A DNA stretch of 64,000 nt from Providencia vermicola (GCF_020381325.1 NZ_JAGSPI010000006.1:265875-329874); one strand, 5' to 3'; shown: positions 39,658 through 49,058, numbered from the stretch's first letter. Made by a program: numbers and translations. The notes: a model not told the origin generated them from the sequence alone.

Positions 39658-40125
39658 TTATTTTGTTTGGCTCCGGATTAAGTGTTGTTCCATTGCATAA
39701 ATCATTGAAGGGGACTGGTTGTTGTGGGTAAAACTTAATGCTACAGCTGCTTTTTCATGGGAATCCATGTCTGAAAGAGATTTGCTAACCCCTGAAATTT
39801 TATTAGAAGGTAGTTGGCTTGCTTTAATATGCGACTCGATGATACGTAAAATAGCGGGTGACATATTATTTTCAGTGGAATTTAATGTGGTTATGGCTTT
39901 TTCATGAACGTTCATTTGTGAAAAAGGCTTAGCCACTCCATTGATTTCACTTTTAGGTAAATTAGCGGCCTTTGCATGAGCCGCGATTGCCGCTTCATTT
40001 GCATAAGATGTGTTATTTTCATTAAAGCTTAATGAAACAATTGCATTTTCATGTGCGCGGATATCGGCTTGTGCGCTCATGTGAAAGATTAAAAAAAATG
40101 CCGATGAGATAAATATTTTTTTCAT
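39658..40125 (-). CDS. Secreted protein with three 49-residue repeats, function unknown
   Basis: 155 residues: signal peptide (MKKIFISSAFFLIFHMSAQA) then three tandem copies of a 49-residue unit. Each begins with a HE(N/K)A motif at His25, His74 and His123, followed by an LSF/LNS strand and an NN pair (37-38, 86-87, 135-136), a helix ending in AxxLPxxxIxGVxKxxSxM, and the spacing is exact. The third copy is truncated after its helix. The conserved His-Glu and the periplasmic location could suggest metal or ligand binding, but no known family is recognised. Confidence 0.7.
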   Translation of the reverse strand: MKKIFISSAFFLIFHMSAQADIRAHENAIVSLSFNENNTSYANEAAIAAHAKAANLPKSEINGVAKPFSQMNVHEKAITTLNSTENNMSPAILRIIESHIKASQLPSNKISGVSKSLSDMDSHEKAAVALSFTHNNQSPSMIYAMEQHLIRSQTK

Positions 40126-40338
40126 TTAAATACCTTTAAACAGTTTAGCCAGCTAATATTGGCTTGTGACTTTAAGTGTTTGTTTCTTTAATGCGCTAAA
40201 TATAAGTGATGAAAGACAAAGGGAAAATTGACATTTCTGCAAATGTTGAATGCAAAAAACGCATCTATTAATTAATAAACGGAAGTTTTTTGCAATTATA
40301 GTGATGGATAGTTTGGGAAAGTAGAAGGGAAAACACAG

Positions 40339-40370
40339 GTAACACCGAATATGTCGATATCCGGTGTTAC
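40339..40370 (-). terminator. Terminator of the PACE efflux gene
   Basis: Nine-bp arms GTAACACCG / CGGTGTTAC with extra ATAT pairing inside the loop, nine bases past the stop. On the minus strand it is followed by a short T-rich stretch. Confidence 0.75.
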
Positions 40371-40378
40371 TGGGAGAA

Positions 40379-40849
40379 TTAAGTACGTTTTACTATAGGA
40401 TTAGCAGCTTTGGCGTGTTTTTCTTGATGTTCAAACCAACGTACGCGTAAAACATCATATACCAGGTTAAATGCATACGTATAAAATAAGAAAAAAGCAA
40501 AAAAGCCAACTTCTAAAATAAAGGCATCCCATAGGGTCATGTTTAATAATAAAGCCAACATTGGGACACCTAAGATAACGAAGCTGAGTTCAAAACCAAC
40601 GGCGTGGCCAATACGTACTTTTGCAGACCTTGGTCCTTTTGATAAAGGCCAAAAACGGTCAAACAGCATGTTATAAAATAGATTTAATAACATGGCGAGT
40701 GTGGAAAGTACGATAGCCACTGTTCCCATCTGGAAAATTGAGCGTCCTAAAACCCACGCACTGACCGGTGCAGTTATTGCTATCGCAATGACTTCGAATG
40801 AAACTGCGTGAAAAACTCGTTCAGTTAATGTTTTTGTATGCTTGCTCAT
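40379..40849 (-). CDS. PACE-family (AceI-like) efflux transporter
   Basis: 156 residues from the ATG at 40849 with GAGG upstream; an upstream in-frame start would add 17 residues. Four membrane helices arranged as two repeats, each opening with a R-x-x-H-A-x-x-F-E motif (RVFHAVSFEV and KVRIGHAVGFEL). Glu19 corresponds to the helix-1 Glu required in AceI. Family members export chlorhexidine and other biocides, with short-chain diamines proposed as natural substrates. Divergent LysR regulator next to it is the usual arrangement. Confidence 0.9.
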   Translation of the reverse strand: MSKHTKTLTERVFHAVSFEVIAIAITAPVSAWVLGRSIFQMGTVAIVLSTLAMLLNLFYNMLFDRFWPLSKGPRSAKVRIGHAVGFELSFVILGVPMLALLLNMTLWDAFILEVGFFAFFLFYTYAFNLVYDVLRVRWFEHQEKHAKAANPIVKRT

Positions 40850-40958
40850 AACAACCTCAAACTTATAGCAAAATAATGTATTAGTAAAAAACAGGTGCAA
40901 TTATTGGTGATTTTTACTATATATACAAAATGGCAGCCATCGATAAAACCGATACCTT

Positions 40959-41819
40959 ATGAATTATTCCATTGAAACATTACGTACCTTTGTAGAAGCG
41001 GCATCGTTAAAATCATTTTCTGCGGCGGCAAGGAAGCTCAATAAAAGCCAGTCAACGATTAGCAGTACAATTAGTGGTTTTGAGGATGATATGGGCTTTG
41101 CATTATTTGACCGTCAAGGGCGTGAATCTACGCTAACGTTGGCGGGGAAAAAAGTGTTGAGTTTGGTTGAAGATATATTATCAGCCAATGAGCGCTTGCA
41201 AGCATTAAGAGTCGAGTTATCTCCAGATATTGAGCCACAATTAAGCTGTGCTTTTTCAGATATTTACCAGCCACCCCATGCTGAGCATATCCTAACAACG
41301 CTAAATAGGCAGTTCCCGCACATTGAGTTTGAATTTTTAATTGCAGAAAATAATGCGGTTATTGAGATGATCCAAAACCAGCAGGCTCATGTTGGTATGA
41401 TGGAGTCGAGAACTGAATATCCTGCGGATATTTCTTTTTCACGGTTGCCTATTCAAGGTGAGCTCGGATTATATGTATTAAAAACACATCCTTTAGCACT
41501 AGAAAAAAAATTGACTTATCAACATTTAACGACGACACGTCAATTACGTTTGAGTAGCAGTAGCCAAATTATTATTAATAGTGAGAAAAACTGGTTAGCA
41601 CCTAACTATTTATTGTTATTGGAAATGGCGGAACAAGGTATTGGCTGGGCTATTTTACCTACATGGTTAGTTAAACAATTTGGTCATGACGTGTTAGTCA
41701 GCCTTAATTATGATTTGTGGCCACGAAAAATAGATGTTGATTTAGTTTGGTCTAAAAATAGCCCTCCGGGTAAAGCTGGCTACTGGTTAATAAATAAATT
41801 ACTCGCTGGTGATGTTTAA
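40959..41819 (+). CDS. LysR-family regulator, probable activator of the PACE gene
   Basis: 286 residues. N-terminal winged helix-turn-helix (MNYSIETLRTFVEAASLKSFSAAARKLNKSQSTISSTISGFEDDMGFALFDRQGR) and C-terminal LysR substrate-binding domain ending in WLINKLLAGDV. It is divergent from the PACE gene across about 110 bp, which suggests direct control of it, as AceR does for aceI. No other target is adjacent. Confidence 0.87.
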   Translation: MNYSIETLRTFVEAASLKSFSAAARKLNKSQSTISSTISGFEDDMGFALFDRQGRESTLTLAGKKVLSLVEDILSANERLQALRVELSPDIEPQLSCAFSDIYQPPHAEHILTTLNRQFPHIEFEFLIAENNAVIEMIQNQQAHVGMMESRTEYPADISFSRLPIQGELGLYVLKTHPLALEKKLTYQHLTTTRQLRLSSSSQIIINSEKNWLAPNYLLLLEMAEQGIGWAILPTWLVKQFGHDVLVSLNYDLWPRKIDVDLVWSKNSPPGKAGYWLINKLLAGDV

Positions 41820-41997
41820 AGTTATCTTTAGTTTCGAATACTAAATTATTTACAGATTTTTCAGACTAAAACACTAAATATTTCATGTAACAAAATGTTT
41901 TCATGTAAATAAACGTAATACTATTTTGATAATAAGACTCATGTCGTTAACCTAAATAAAACAAGTTCTGTTGTTAGCGTTAATTGAGAGGAAGAAA

Positions 41998-42477
41998 ATG
42001 AAAAAATTATTAGTACCTACATTATTTGCTGTTGTATCTACTATGTCATTTGGTATTCATGCCGCTACAACTCAAGCTGTGAGCCAAGCTCAGAGCGCGG
42101 AGCATAAATTAAATGCTTATGAAGAAATTATGGTCGGTAAAGTTTGGACAACCACGGAAGCGTTGGATCAAGACAAAAAAGTAGTCAGCGCTGATGATAA
42201 GCAAGTCGCTAATTTCTTTGGCCTAGCTGAGTATTACCCTGATGGCACATTTAATATGACCACTTTCGATGGCAAACCAAAAATGAAAGGGGATTGGTCA
42301 TTTGATGAAAATGGTAAAACTCGTTCATTAACGGCGAAAAATGACAAAGGTGAAGTGTTATTTACCCGTGTTGTTGAAAATGTCACAGTGACACCTGAAG
42401 AATATACTTACCGTATTTACCCTGAACAAGATAGTAAAGATAAGTACTTTGATATTGTTCATAAAGTAAAAAAATAG
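41998..42477 (+). CDS. Secreted DUF4822-like protein
   Basis: 159 residues from the ATG at 41998, which has GAGGAAG upstream. Signal peptide MKKLLVPTLFAVVSTMSFGIHA. The mature part (KVWTTTEALDQDKKVV..., YYPDGTFNMTTFDGKPKMKGDWSFDENGKTRSLTAKNDKGEVLFTRVVENVTVTPEEYTYRI) is lipocalin-like in strand pattern and resembles DUF4822 proteins of unknown function. Monocistronic. The family call is from memory of the pattern. Confidence 0.65.
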   Translation: MKKLLVPTLFAVVSTMSFGIHAATTQAVSQAQSAEHKLNAYEEIMVGKVWTTTEALDQDKKVVSADDKQVANFFGLAEYYPDGTFNMTTFDGKPKMKGDWSFDENGKTRSLTAKNDKGEVLFTRVVENVTVTPEEYTYRIYPEQDSKDKYFDIVHKVKK

Positions 42478-42482
42478 TTTCT

Positions 42483-42510
42483 AATTAATGCCGCTTAAGC
42501 GGCATTAATT
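42483..42510. terminator. Bidirectional terminator between the DUF4822 gene and yegD
   Basis: A perfect 28-bp palindrome, arms AATTAATGCCGCTT / AAGCGGCATTAATT, between convergent genes, six bases past one stop and 21 before the other. Confidence 0.88.
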
Positions 42511-42531
42511 TTAAGCAAGTGATCGCTTTTT

Positions 42532-43884
42532 TTATTTAAAACAAGTTTCAGCCCAGCGTGCTAATCCTGCTGTGACGGAGCCAAAATCATCACCTTTTAC
42601 AATAGGAATATTTGGCAGTTCCTGAGTAATAGCTTGGTGTAATATCGGTGAACGAGCACTCCCTCCCGTGACAAAAACAGCATCTGGTTGTACGCCACCT
42701 TGAATTACGGCTTCTTTTACCAGTTCAATCATTTTACTTTTTGGTGATTCAATGGATTCAACCATCTGATCTTGCCGAATATTCACTTCTAGCACTTCAC
42801 TTATCAAAGCTATTTTAGCTAAATACTCTGTATTATCCGATAAGGCAATTTTGGCTTCTTCAGCTTTACGAACAAGGCTATAGCCCAATGTTTGGTTATA
42901 AACTTCGAGTAAGCGCACAATTTTTTCGGGTTCTTTCGCGTCTTGCTTTAAACGCGTAAGTGCCAATAAGTTCGGTCTTGAATAAAATTCTTTTTGTGCT
43001 TCGACATTATTAATGGCTATGGGATTCCAAAATTGCAAAAATGGCATTTTTAACCCAGATAACGATTGGCTCTCCATGCCAAAAAGCGGCATAAGTTGTT
43101 TTAAAGCAAGGTAGATATCGAGATCATTCCCACCCACACGTTGGCCACTGTGAGCTAATAATGATTGAGTTCTATCTTCTGAACCACGGTAACTTGGCCC
43201 CATTTTTATTAATGAGCAATCTGTTGTTCCGCCACCGATATCAACGACTAAGATTATCTGGTCATTATTTAACGTTGACTCATATTCTAAACCTGCTGCA
43301 ACGGGTTCGAATTGAAAAGCAATATTATGAAAACCCGCACGTTTTGCCGCGCGGTATAAAATGGCTTCTGCTTGTTGATTGGCTGTTTCACCACCACGGC
43401 CATGGAAGTTAATAGGGCGTCCAATAACGGTATCTGTAATTGGGTTGTGTGTACTTATTTCGGCGGTGTCTTTTATATTGCGCATCATGGCGCAGACAAG
43501 ATCTTCAAAAAAACTTATTTGTGTTTCATGTAAACCAGAAGCCCCTAAAAATGACTTTGGTGATTTGACGTAATAGACATCACGAGGATCCCGTAAATAT
43601 AAATCTAACGCAGCTTGACCGAATACAATGTCTTCAGGTACTAAGTCAACACCTTCTTCTTGGTTAAACGCCATTGATCTTCTTAAAATTTGTTGTCCAA
43701 TATCATCGGAAGGTGAAATCTTGCAATGGCGAAATAAATGTTCAGAAACGGACTCTCTCGTTGGCGCGCAAAGAGTCGATGGAATATAAGCTTTCTCACC
43801 TTCTAAAGGCAGCAATTTAGGTACGCCATTTTCCATTATCGCGACAGCGCAGTTGGATGTTCCATAATCAAAACCAATAAACAT
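42532..43884 (-). CDS. yegD: YegD, Hsp70-like ATPase domain protein
   Basis: 450 residues, identical in length to E. coli YegD. Actin/Hsp70 nucleotide-binding motifs: FIGFDYGTSNCAVAI (phosphate 1), VVDIGGGTTDCSLI (phosphate 2), FQFEPVAAGLEYE and VFVTGGSARSPIL. It is shorter than DnaK and has no room for the usual substrate-binding domain with lid. Cellular role unknown; monocistronic. Confidence 0.93.
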   Translation of the reverse strand: MFIGFDYGTSNCAVAIMENGVPKLLPLEGEKAYIPSTLCAPTRESVSEHLFRHCKISPSDDIGQQILRRSMAFNQEEGVDLVPEDIVFGQAALDLYLRDPRDVYYVKSPKSFLGASGLHETQISFFEDLVCAMMRNIKDTAEISTHNPITDTVIGRPINFHGRGGETANQQAEAILYRAAKRAGFHNIAFQFEPVAAGLEYESTLNNDQIILVVDIGGGTTDCSLIKMGPSYRGSEDRTQSLLAHSGQRVGGNDLDIYLALKQLMPLFGMESQSLSGLKMPFLQFWNPIAINNVEAQKEFYSRPNLLALTRLKQDAKEPEKIVRLLEVYNQTLGYSLVRKAEEAKIALSDNTEYLAKIALISEVLEVNIRQDQMVESIESPKSKMIELVKEAVIQGGVQPDAVFVTGGSARSPILHQAITQELPNIPIVKGDDFGSVTAGLARWAETCFK

Positions 43885-44056
43885 CTCATCTCCAAAAATT
43901 AAGTGACCAAAGAAAAAAGGGGAAAGACTTTATATCAAGCAGGTTCGAATTACTATCAGAATAGTAGTTTTTAGCTTGATCTGTACTTAGCTCAAGGAAC
44001 TTGTAATGAAGACGGGCTATTCTCATGAAATAAAATGTGGATGTTATGGAGCTAAA

Positions 44057-44311
44057 ATGAGTCATAAACAGATAGAATTAATATCAGTGATCACGTGTCC
44101 TGAGTGTAGGCAATCTGAAGAGGAAGAAATGCCAACAAATGCATGTCAATGGTTTTATGAATGCAAGCACTGTGGTGTTTTATTGACGCCATTAAAAGGG
44201 GATTGTTGTGTTTTCTGCTCTTATGGTTCAGTTAAATGTCCACCGATTCAAGAGGCCGAAATTAAGGGCTCGTCTTCTTGTTGTTGCTCAACCCTTAAAG
44301 CTGACCAATAA
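44057..44311 (+). CDS. Small cysteine-rich protein with GDCCVFCSYG motif
   Basis: 84 residues from the ATG at 44057 (GGAG upstream, start MSHKQIELI); an in-frame ATG at 44006 with AAGGAA upstream would give 101 residues and is also plausible. Contains CPEC, CKHC, a GDCCVFCSYGSVKCPPIQ block and a terminal SSCCCS run, so it probably binds zinc or another thiophilic metal. Similar GDCCVFCSYG proteins are common in proteobacteria, sometimes near heavy-metal genes, with no known function. Confidence 0.7.
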   Translation: MSHKQIELISVITCPECRQSEEEEMPTNACQWFYECKHCGVLLTPLKGDCCVFCSYGSVKCPPIQEAEIKGSSSCCCSTLKADQ

Positions 44312-44314
44312 AAA

Positions 44315-44334
44315 GCCCATATGAAAATATGGGA
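44315..44334 (+). terminator. Terminator of the cysteine-rich protein gene
   Basis: Stem CCCATAT / ATATGGG with a GAAA tetraloop, four bases past the stop, followed by a modest T-run after ACTCTAA. Confidence 0.7.
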
Positions 44335-44466
44335 CTCTAATTTGCTATCAATTTATCTATAAATGAAGTTCAGTTATTAAATATAAATCCTATATTTGAT
44401 TTATATCTATTTAATTTTTTATTTAAGCTAAATTTATAATGAATAGAATTAAATATTTACGTTTTG

Positions 44467-44865
44467 TTAACTATTGCAGTATTTAGTCCAAATAATATTA
44501 AATTCATTGTTTGGAAATTCTTTTTCATCACTATCAATTAATGGAATAGAAACGACATTACGCCCATCTTGATGTAGGTATGTTTTGACAATAAACCGCT
44601 TAAAACTGTATGAGTTTTGGGTAGTGAAGATAAGAACTTCACCGCAAACATACCCGAGCATACCATGATCTAGCGTTTCTCTTATTTCATGATATTTAAC
44701 GTTTTTATACTTTGCTGTCTTTGGGAATGCTAAAAAGTCTTCTACTGCTCTTTGTGATTTAGAGACAATATCTAAATCAGGAGTATAGTTACTCGCAACG
44801 CCGCCAATAAAGGAGACGCCAGCAACAAGCCCTACGACTAAAAATGAAAATATTTTATTTCTCAT
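44467..44865 (-). CDS. Small exported or membrane-anchored protein, unknown function
   Basis: 132 residues with an N-terminal hydrophobic helix (MRNKIFSFLVVGLVAGVSFIGGVA). The soluble part has FPKTAKYKNVKYHEI, GYVCGEVLIF, SFKRFIVK and a C-terminal WTKYC. This order of blocks resembles a widespread small periplasmic or lipoprotein domain with a P-x-S/T-A-x-F/Y-x-N-V start, a CG-x-V strand and a RFI strand; the two cysteines may form a disulfide. Ribosome site is weak. No function can be given. Confidence 0.6.
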   Translation of the reverse strand: MRNKIFSFLVVGLVAGVSFIGGVASNYTPDLDIVSKSQRAVEDFLAFPKTAKYKNVKYHEIRETLDHGMLGYVCGEVLIFTTQNSYSFKRFIVKTYLHQDGRNVVSIPLIDSDEKEFPNNEFNIIWTKYCNS

Positions 44866-45181
44866 AGTATTTATTTTCTATATGTAGTTATTTTAATTAT
44901 CCTTAATAAACACACAAACAGGAAAGTGCATATAAGCAGTATATGTGGCTATATGACTTCGTTAATTGCGATTTTGTACGTGTGTGTATTAAAAAATGCT
45001 GATTCTATTAAATCTAGCATAAATTTTTTTTAAGTAATATAGAAATGAAATAATGGCAATCAATAAGAAACGAAAAATTACACATTTAAATAGATTGTCA
45101 TTATTTTGCTCGTGATAATTTTACTTAGTGATAGATTACCATGTATTAATACCTAGCGTTAGTAATATTAGAATAAAGTTA
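44866..45181. other. Intergenic region downstream of the nrf operon
   Basis: 316 bp of AT-rich sequence between the small exported protein start and the nrfFG stop. It presumably holds one promoter and the nrf transcript end; no clear hairpin terminator or gene was found. Confidence 0.4.
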
Positions 45182-46225
45182 TTATTGTTTATTATTCATG
45201 ATATTTGCCATTTGAATTGCTTCAATAAGTTGTGCTCGATTAATTCGTGGACTATTACTATCGAGTAGAGTTTGCCAAATTTGAATGGCTTTATCATAGT
45301 TTGCATTCATAAACGCATCAGAAGCAATTAACATCAACGCAGTGACTTCATTATTATCAAGGCTAAGTGCCTTGTTGATAACAGCTAATGTCTCATCAGT
45401 GAGGTGCTGGCCCGCTTGATAGTATAAAACAGTGGCGATAGCGGAGTACAGTTGTGCATTTTCTCCGGTATATTTTAGCGCTCTCTGGTAGGCAATTAAC
45501 GAATTATCATAACTATTTTGGTATAAATAATATTCCCCAAGTACAGCCCAAAGTTCACCGTTTTTAGGTGATTGGCGAATATCATTTTGTAAGCGTAATA
45601 GGTCACTTTGTTCTTGTTCTAATGGTGTGAAGGCATTTATGGGATCTGAAATGCGTTGATATTCATTATAAGCTAATTGAAAACGGGGTAATAAAAAATA
45701 GCTTGCGGTGATCCCTACGACCAATACGATGAGTAAAGCATTGAGCTTGCGATTCCATGTATTAAGGTTTGGGTTTATTTTAGGCATCGCCAGTAATTGC
45801 TCTGATGAATTTACTGATGATTGTGTCGATGCCTGTTTTCTCTGTGTGTGAAGGGCGCGTATTAGGTAGTAAGAAATCAGACAAAATGCAAAAAAAGGCA
45901 ATAACCAAAGAATGGCGGTGGTAAAATTGACGGGTGGGTTGTACAGAACAAAATCGCCATAGCGTTCCCTCATATATTGCACTATTTGGGGTTGGTTTTT
46001 CCCTTCGGATACCATTTTATAGACTTGATGGCGCATACTGACGGCGGTAGGGGCGTTAGACTCTAATAGGTTTTGATTTTGACACTGAGGGCAGCGTAGT
46101 TGCGCAGCAATCTGTAAAGAATACTCTTGTTCTTCAGCACTGTTAAATTGCCATGTATCGACTATTTGCGCATTCGCTATGGTTGAAATACATAATAAGA
46201 ATAGGGCACGTAAGAGATTAAGCAT
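45182..46225 (-). CDS. Fused NrfF-NrfG, heme-lyase subunit for NrfA maturation
   Basis: 347 residues. The first 120 or so residues are NrfF/CcmH-like: signal peptide, then RCPQCQNQNLLESNAPTAVSMRHQVY with the redox CXXC, and RYGDFVLYNPP before a membrane helix. The remainder, after a second membrane segment (LNALLIVLVVGITASYFLL), is NrfG/CcmI-like with tetratricopeptide repeats (ELWAVLGEYYLYQNSYDNSLIAYQRAL). In E. coli these are separate genes. With NrfE it attaches the special CWSCK heme of NrfA. Overlaps the nrfE end by eight bases. Confidence 0.88.
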   Translation of the reverse strand: MLNLLRALFLLCISTIANAQIVDTWQFNSAEEQEYSLQIAAQLRCPQCQNQNLLESNAPTAVSMRHQVYKMVSEGKNQPQIVQYMRERYGDFVLYNPPVNFTTAILWLLPFFAFCLISYYLIRALHTQRKQASTQSSVNSSEQLLAMPKINPNLNTWNRKLNALLIVLVVGITASYFLLPRFQLAYNEYQRISDPINAFTPLEQEQSDLLRLQNDIRQSPKNGELWAVLGEYYLYQNSYDNSLIAYQRALKYTGENAQLYSAIATVLYYQAGQHLTDETLAVINKALSLDNNEVTALMLIASDAFMNANYDKAIQIWQTLLDSNSPRINRAQLIEAIQMANIMNNKQ

Positions 46226-48077
46226 GTTTTTTTCGCCCTCTTATCCAGCCAAATAAGAGTCCTAGGCACATTAATATACCGCCGCTCCATATCCATTGAA
46301 TACCATCTTGCACATAAAAGCGCATTGCATAATGTTGGTCAGCGGTCTTTTCACCGAGCACCACATACCAATTACGTAACCATCCCCAGTTAATGCCTGG
46401 TTCTATCATTAATTGCTGACGAGCAAGATAAAAACGGCGTTCGGTAATTAAATTATGTTGAAATTGGTTCCCTTGAGTAATGTGAATAATGGCTTTTTCA
46501 GTGGTGTAATTAGGCTGTGCCGCGAGTTGTAAATCGGCAAATTTGAATTGATAGCCTGCTAATGTGATTGTTTGCCCAACCGCCAGATTAACGCTAGTTT
46601 CTTGGCGGCTACCGATTGAAAGTGCAATACCCGCAGCAAAAATAACCACCCCAGTATGCGCTAATAAAGCGGGAAGTTGTTGTCGGATAATGTAGAAAGG
46701 TTTTAACCATAAAACCAATAAAACAACAGTTAATAAACTACAGGCAGTAGCAATAATAATACCATGTGGTGCTAAAACTAGGCCAAGTAGTAAACCGAAA
46801 AATGCAATATAAAGAATACGACGTTTTTTCGGATTTGGATTAAATGCACTTAATGTAATTACCAGCAACATTAAAATGCCAAAGGGTAACAAGGTCTGGT
46901 TGAAGTAAGGTGCACCAACCGAAATTTTCCCCCAACTAAATAACGTGTAAATCATCGGGTACAATGTGCCTGTAAGCACAATAAATAACACAGCGACAAA
47001 TAGGATTAATGTGAGTAATAAATAAACGTCACGCTGTGTTTTACCTTGTGTTGCATTGTCAGTCGTTTTGGCTTTCCACCCGTAGATAAGTAAGCAGGTT
47101 AGGCTTAAAAAACTAAATAATATAAAGAGGGGGACGGCTCTCACATTATCTAATGCGAAGGCATGTACAGACATTAAAATACCAGAACGAACAATCAAGG
47201 TACCTAATAAAGAGAGAATAAATGTGGCGATTGCCAATAACATGGACCAGTGGCGATAAATCCCACTTTTTCGTGATGCAGCTAAGCTATGAAGGAGTGC
47301 GGTGGCACTCAGCCACGGTAGTAAAGAGGCATTTTCGACAGGGTCCCAAAACCACCACCCGCCCCAGCCTAATTCGCTATAAGCCCACCAAGAACCCAGA
47401 ATAATACCGAGAGTGAGTATGCACCAACTTGGTACTAGAAAACGCCAGCACAACCAAGCTGTTGTTGTATTAAACGCATCTGATAACAGTGAACCAATCA
47501 CTAAAGCACAAACAATAATTAAACCGCTATAACCTAAATAAAGCAGCGGAGGATGCAAGATTAAGCCCCAATGTTGCAGCATTGGGTTGAGATCTCGCCC
47601 TTCAATTGCAGGCGGAAAAATACGAGCAAACGGGTCGGAGTACAGGACGATAAATAGTAATAAAGCCGTATTAATGACCGCAATTAGGGTGAGTGTTAAT
47701 GAAAATAATGGGTGTTTTTGCTGGCGATAGCGCCACGCAAATAAGGTGCTCCAAGCTGAGATAAACAATAACCAAAGGAATAACGACCCTTCGTGCCCGC
47801 CCCAAACGGCGGCAATTTTAATGGATAATGGTGAGAGTCGGTGGCTATGTTGAGCAACATAAACCACCGAAAAATCACTGCTAATAAAACTGACGGTTAG
47901 ACAAATATATGCACTGAGTAATAGGATAAACTGCAAAGATGTCCAAAACACGTTCTGAGGCATTTGCCTCGGAACGTGTCTGAAGTGACCAATAAACCCA
48001 AATAGCACTTGGAAACTGGTGAGACCCAGAGTCAGCACTAGGCAGATGAAACCCACTTCTGGGAGTATCAGTTCCAA
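46218..48077 (-). CDS. nrfE: NrfE, CcmF-like heme lyase for the NrfA catalytic heme
   Basis: 619 residues with about fourteen membrane segments. The heme-handling WWD domain is present ([26 protein letters not shown]), with VAAVWGGHEGSLFLWLL-like IAAVWGGHEGSLFLWLL and LNPMLQHWGLILHPPLLYLGYSG. A paralogue of ccmF at 60105-62036. Position after nrfD and before the nrfFG fusion, plus the CWSCK motif in NrfA, support NrfE rather than a second CcmF. Confidence 0.92.
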   Translation of the reverse strand: MELILPEVGFICLVLTLGLTSFQVLFGFIGHFRHVPRQMPQNVFWTSLQFILLLSAYICLTVSFISSDFSVVYVAQHSHRLSPLSIKIAAVWGGHEGSLFLWLLFISAWSTLFAWRYRQQKHPLFSLTLTLIAVINTALLLFIVLYSDPFARIFPPAIEGRDLNPMLQHWGLILHPPLLYLGYSGLIIVCALVIGSLLSDAFNTTTAWLCWRFLVPSWCILTLGIILGSWWAYSELGWGGWWFWDPVENASLLPWLSATALLHSLAASRKSGIYRHWSMLLAIATFILSLLGTLIVRSGILMSVHAFALDNVRAVPLFILFSFLSLTCLLIYGWKAKTTDNATQGKTQRDVYLLLTLILFVAVLFIVLTGTLYPMIYTLFSWGKISVGAPYFNQTLLPFGILMLLVITLSAFNPNPKKRRILYIAFFGLLLGLVLAPHGIIIATACSLLTVVLLVLWLKPFYIIRQQLPALLAHTGVVIFAAGIALSIGSRQETSVNLAVGQTITLAGYQFKFADLQLAAQPNYTTEKAIIHITQGNQFQHNLITERRFYLARQQLMIEPGINWGWLRNWYVVLGEKTADQHYAMRFYVQDGIQWIWSGGILMCLGLLFGWIRGRKKHA

Positions 48078-48101
48078 TTATCACCTTTATTTTTTAACAA
48101 A

Positions 48102-49058
48102 TTATGCAACCGTTAATTGCCCTGCGTATAACACAAAGAAACGCAGGCAAAATACGCCGAATAAACTCGCACCACTGACCAGCAAAACTCTTGCTGCGCC
48201 ATGGCTTTTATCCACCCATTTTTTTAAGCCTAATGGGATAATAAAGCTGAAGCCAACCACGCCAATCCAGAACCACCATGTCCAGAAACCACCGCCTAGT
48301 GCAGCAATTAATGAACGAATTTTACCATCATCACCTAAGGCTAAGCCGACAAAAAAGGCCGCCAATAGGAATATCTCTAACCAAATCACAAAGCTTTCTA
48401 CGCGATGTAAAAAAGCAGATTCAGTGTTATGAATATTTTTGCGATAGCGTAACGCTAATGCAATTAATGACACGGCAATTCCTGACGATATTCCAGAAAA
48501 TAGGAATAAAGCGGGTAATAATGGATTGTTTAAGAACGGATAGGATTTTAAGGCGGACAGTAAGAACCCCGTATAGGCGCCCAGTAATACCGCTAAAACC
48601 AGCATGATAATATCGAGAAAGCGCATTGCTTGAGTAAGCATCGCGAGTACGCGAGGTATTATGCTGAATTTCGGCAGCCATTTTTGTTGCAAGCCAATTA
48701 GTTCGGTTTCATAAATTTTAGCCAGCCAAACCACTAAGACTGCCATATACACTTGGAACAACATTACCCCCATCGACATGACGGAAGTTGGACTGTAATG
48801 AAACATCAATTTCCAAAACGTCCATGGACGTGTTAAATGGAAAATTAGAATCAATAGGCCCAGTATAATGGTTGTTGGCGCTAAAATTAGCGTGGTACGC
48901 ATTATTGTACTGTCACTGCTTGCAGCATTAGGGTAGTACTGGCGCAGTAACACGGCCAATACAACCAGCCCCGCAGAAATACCGATTAAAAATAAGTAGA
49001 CCGCGATGGGCCAGTCCCAAACCAGTGATTCAAAATGGAAAGCAGAAGCGGTTGTCAT
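48102..49058 (-). CDS. nrfD: NrfD, membrane quinol-oxidising subunit
   Basis: 318 residues with about eight membrane helices (FHFESLVWDWPIAVYLFLIGISAGLVVLAVL at the N-terminus). NrfD/PsrC family; takes electrons from menaquinol and passes them through NrfC and NrfB to NrfA. Its start overlaps the nrfC stop by four bases (ATGA). Confidence 0.93.
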   Translation of the reverse strand: MTTASAFHFESLVWDWPIAVYLFLIGISAGLVVLAVLLRQYYPNAASSDSTIMRTTLILAPTTIILGLLILIFHLTRPWTFWKLMFHYSPTSVMSMGVMLFQVYMAVLVVWLAKIYETELIGLQQKWLPKFSIIPRVLAMLTQAMRFLDIIMLVLAVLLGAYTGFLLSALKSYPFLNNPLLPALFLFSGISSGIAVSLIALALRYRKNIHNTESAFLHRVESFVIWLEIFLLAAFFVGLALGDDGKIRSLIAALGGGFWTWWFWIGVVGFSFIIPLGLKKWVDKSHGAARVLLVSGASLFGVFCLRFFVLYAGQLTVA

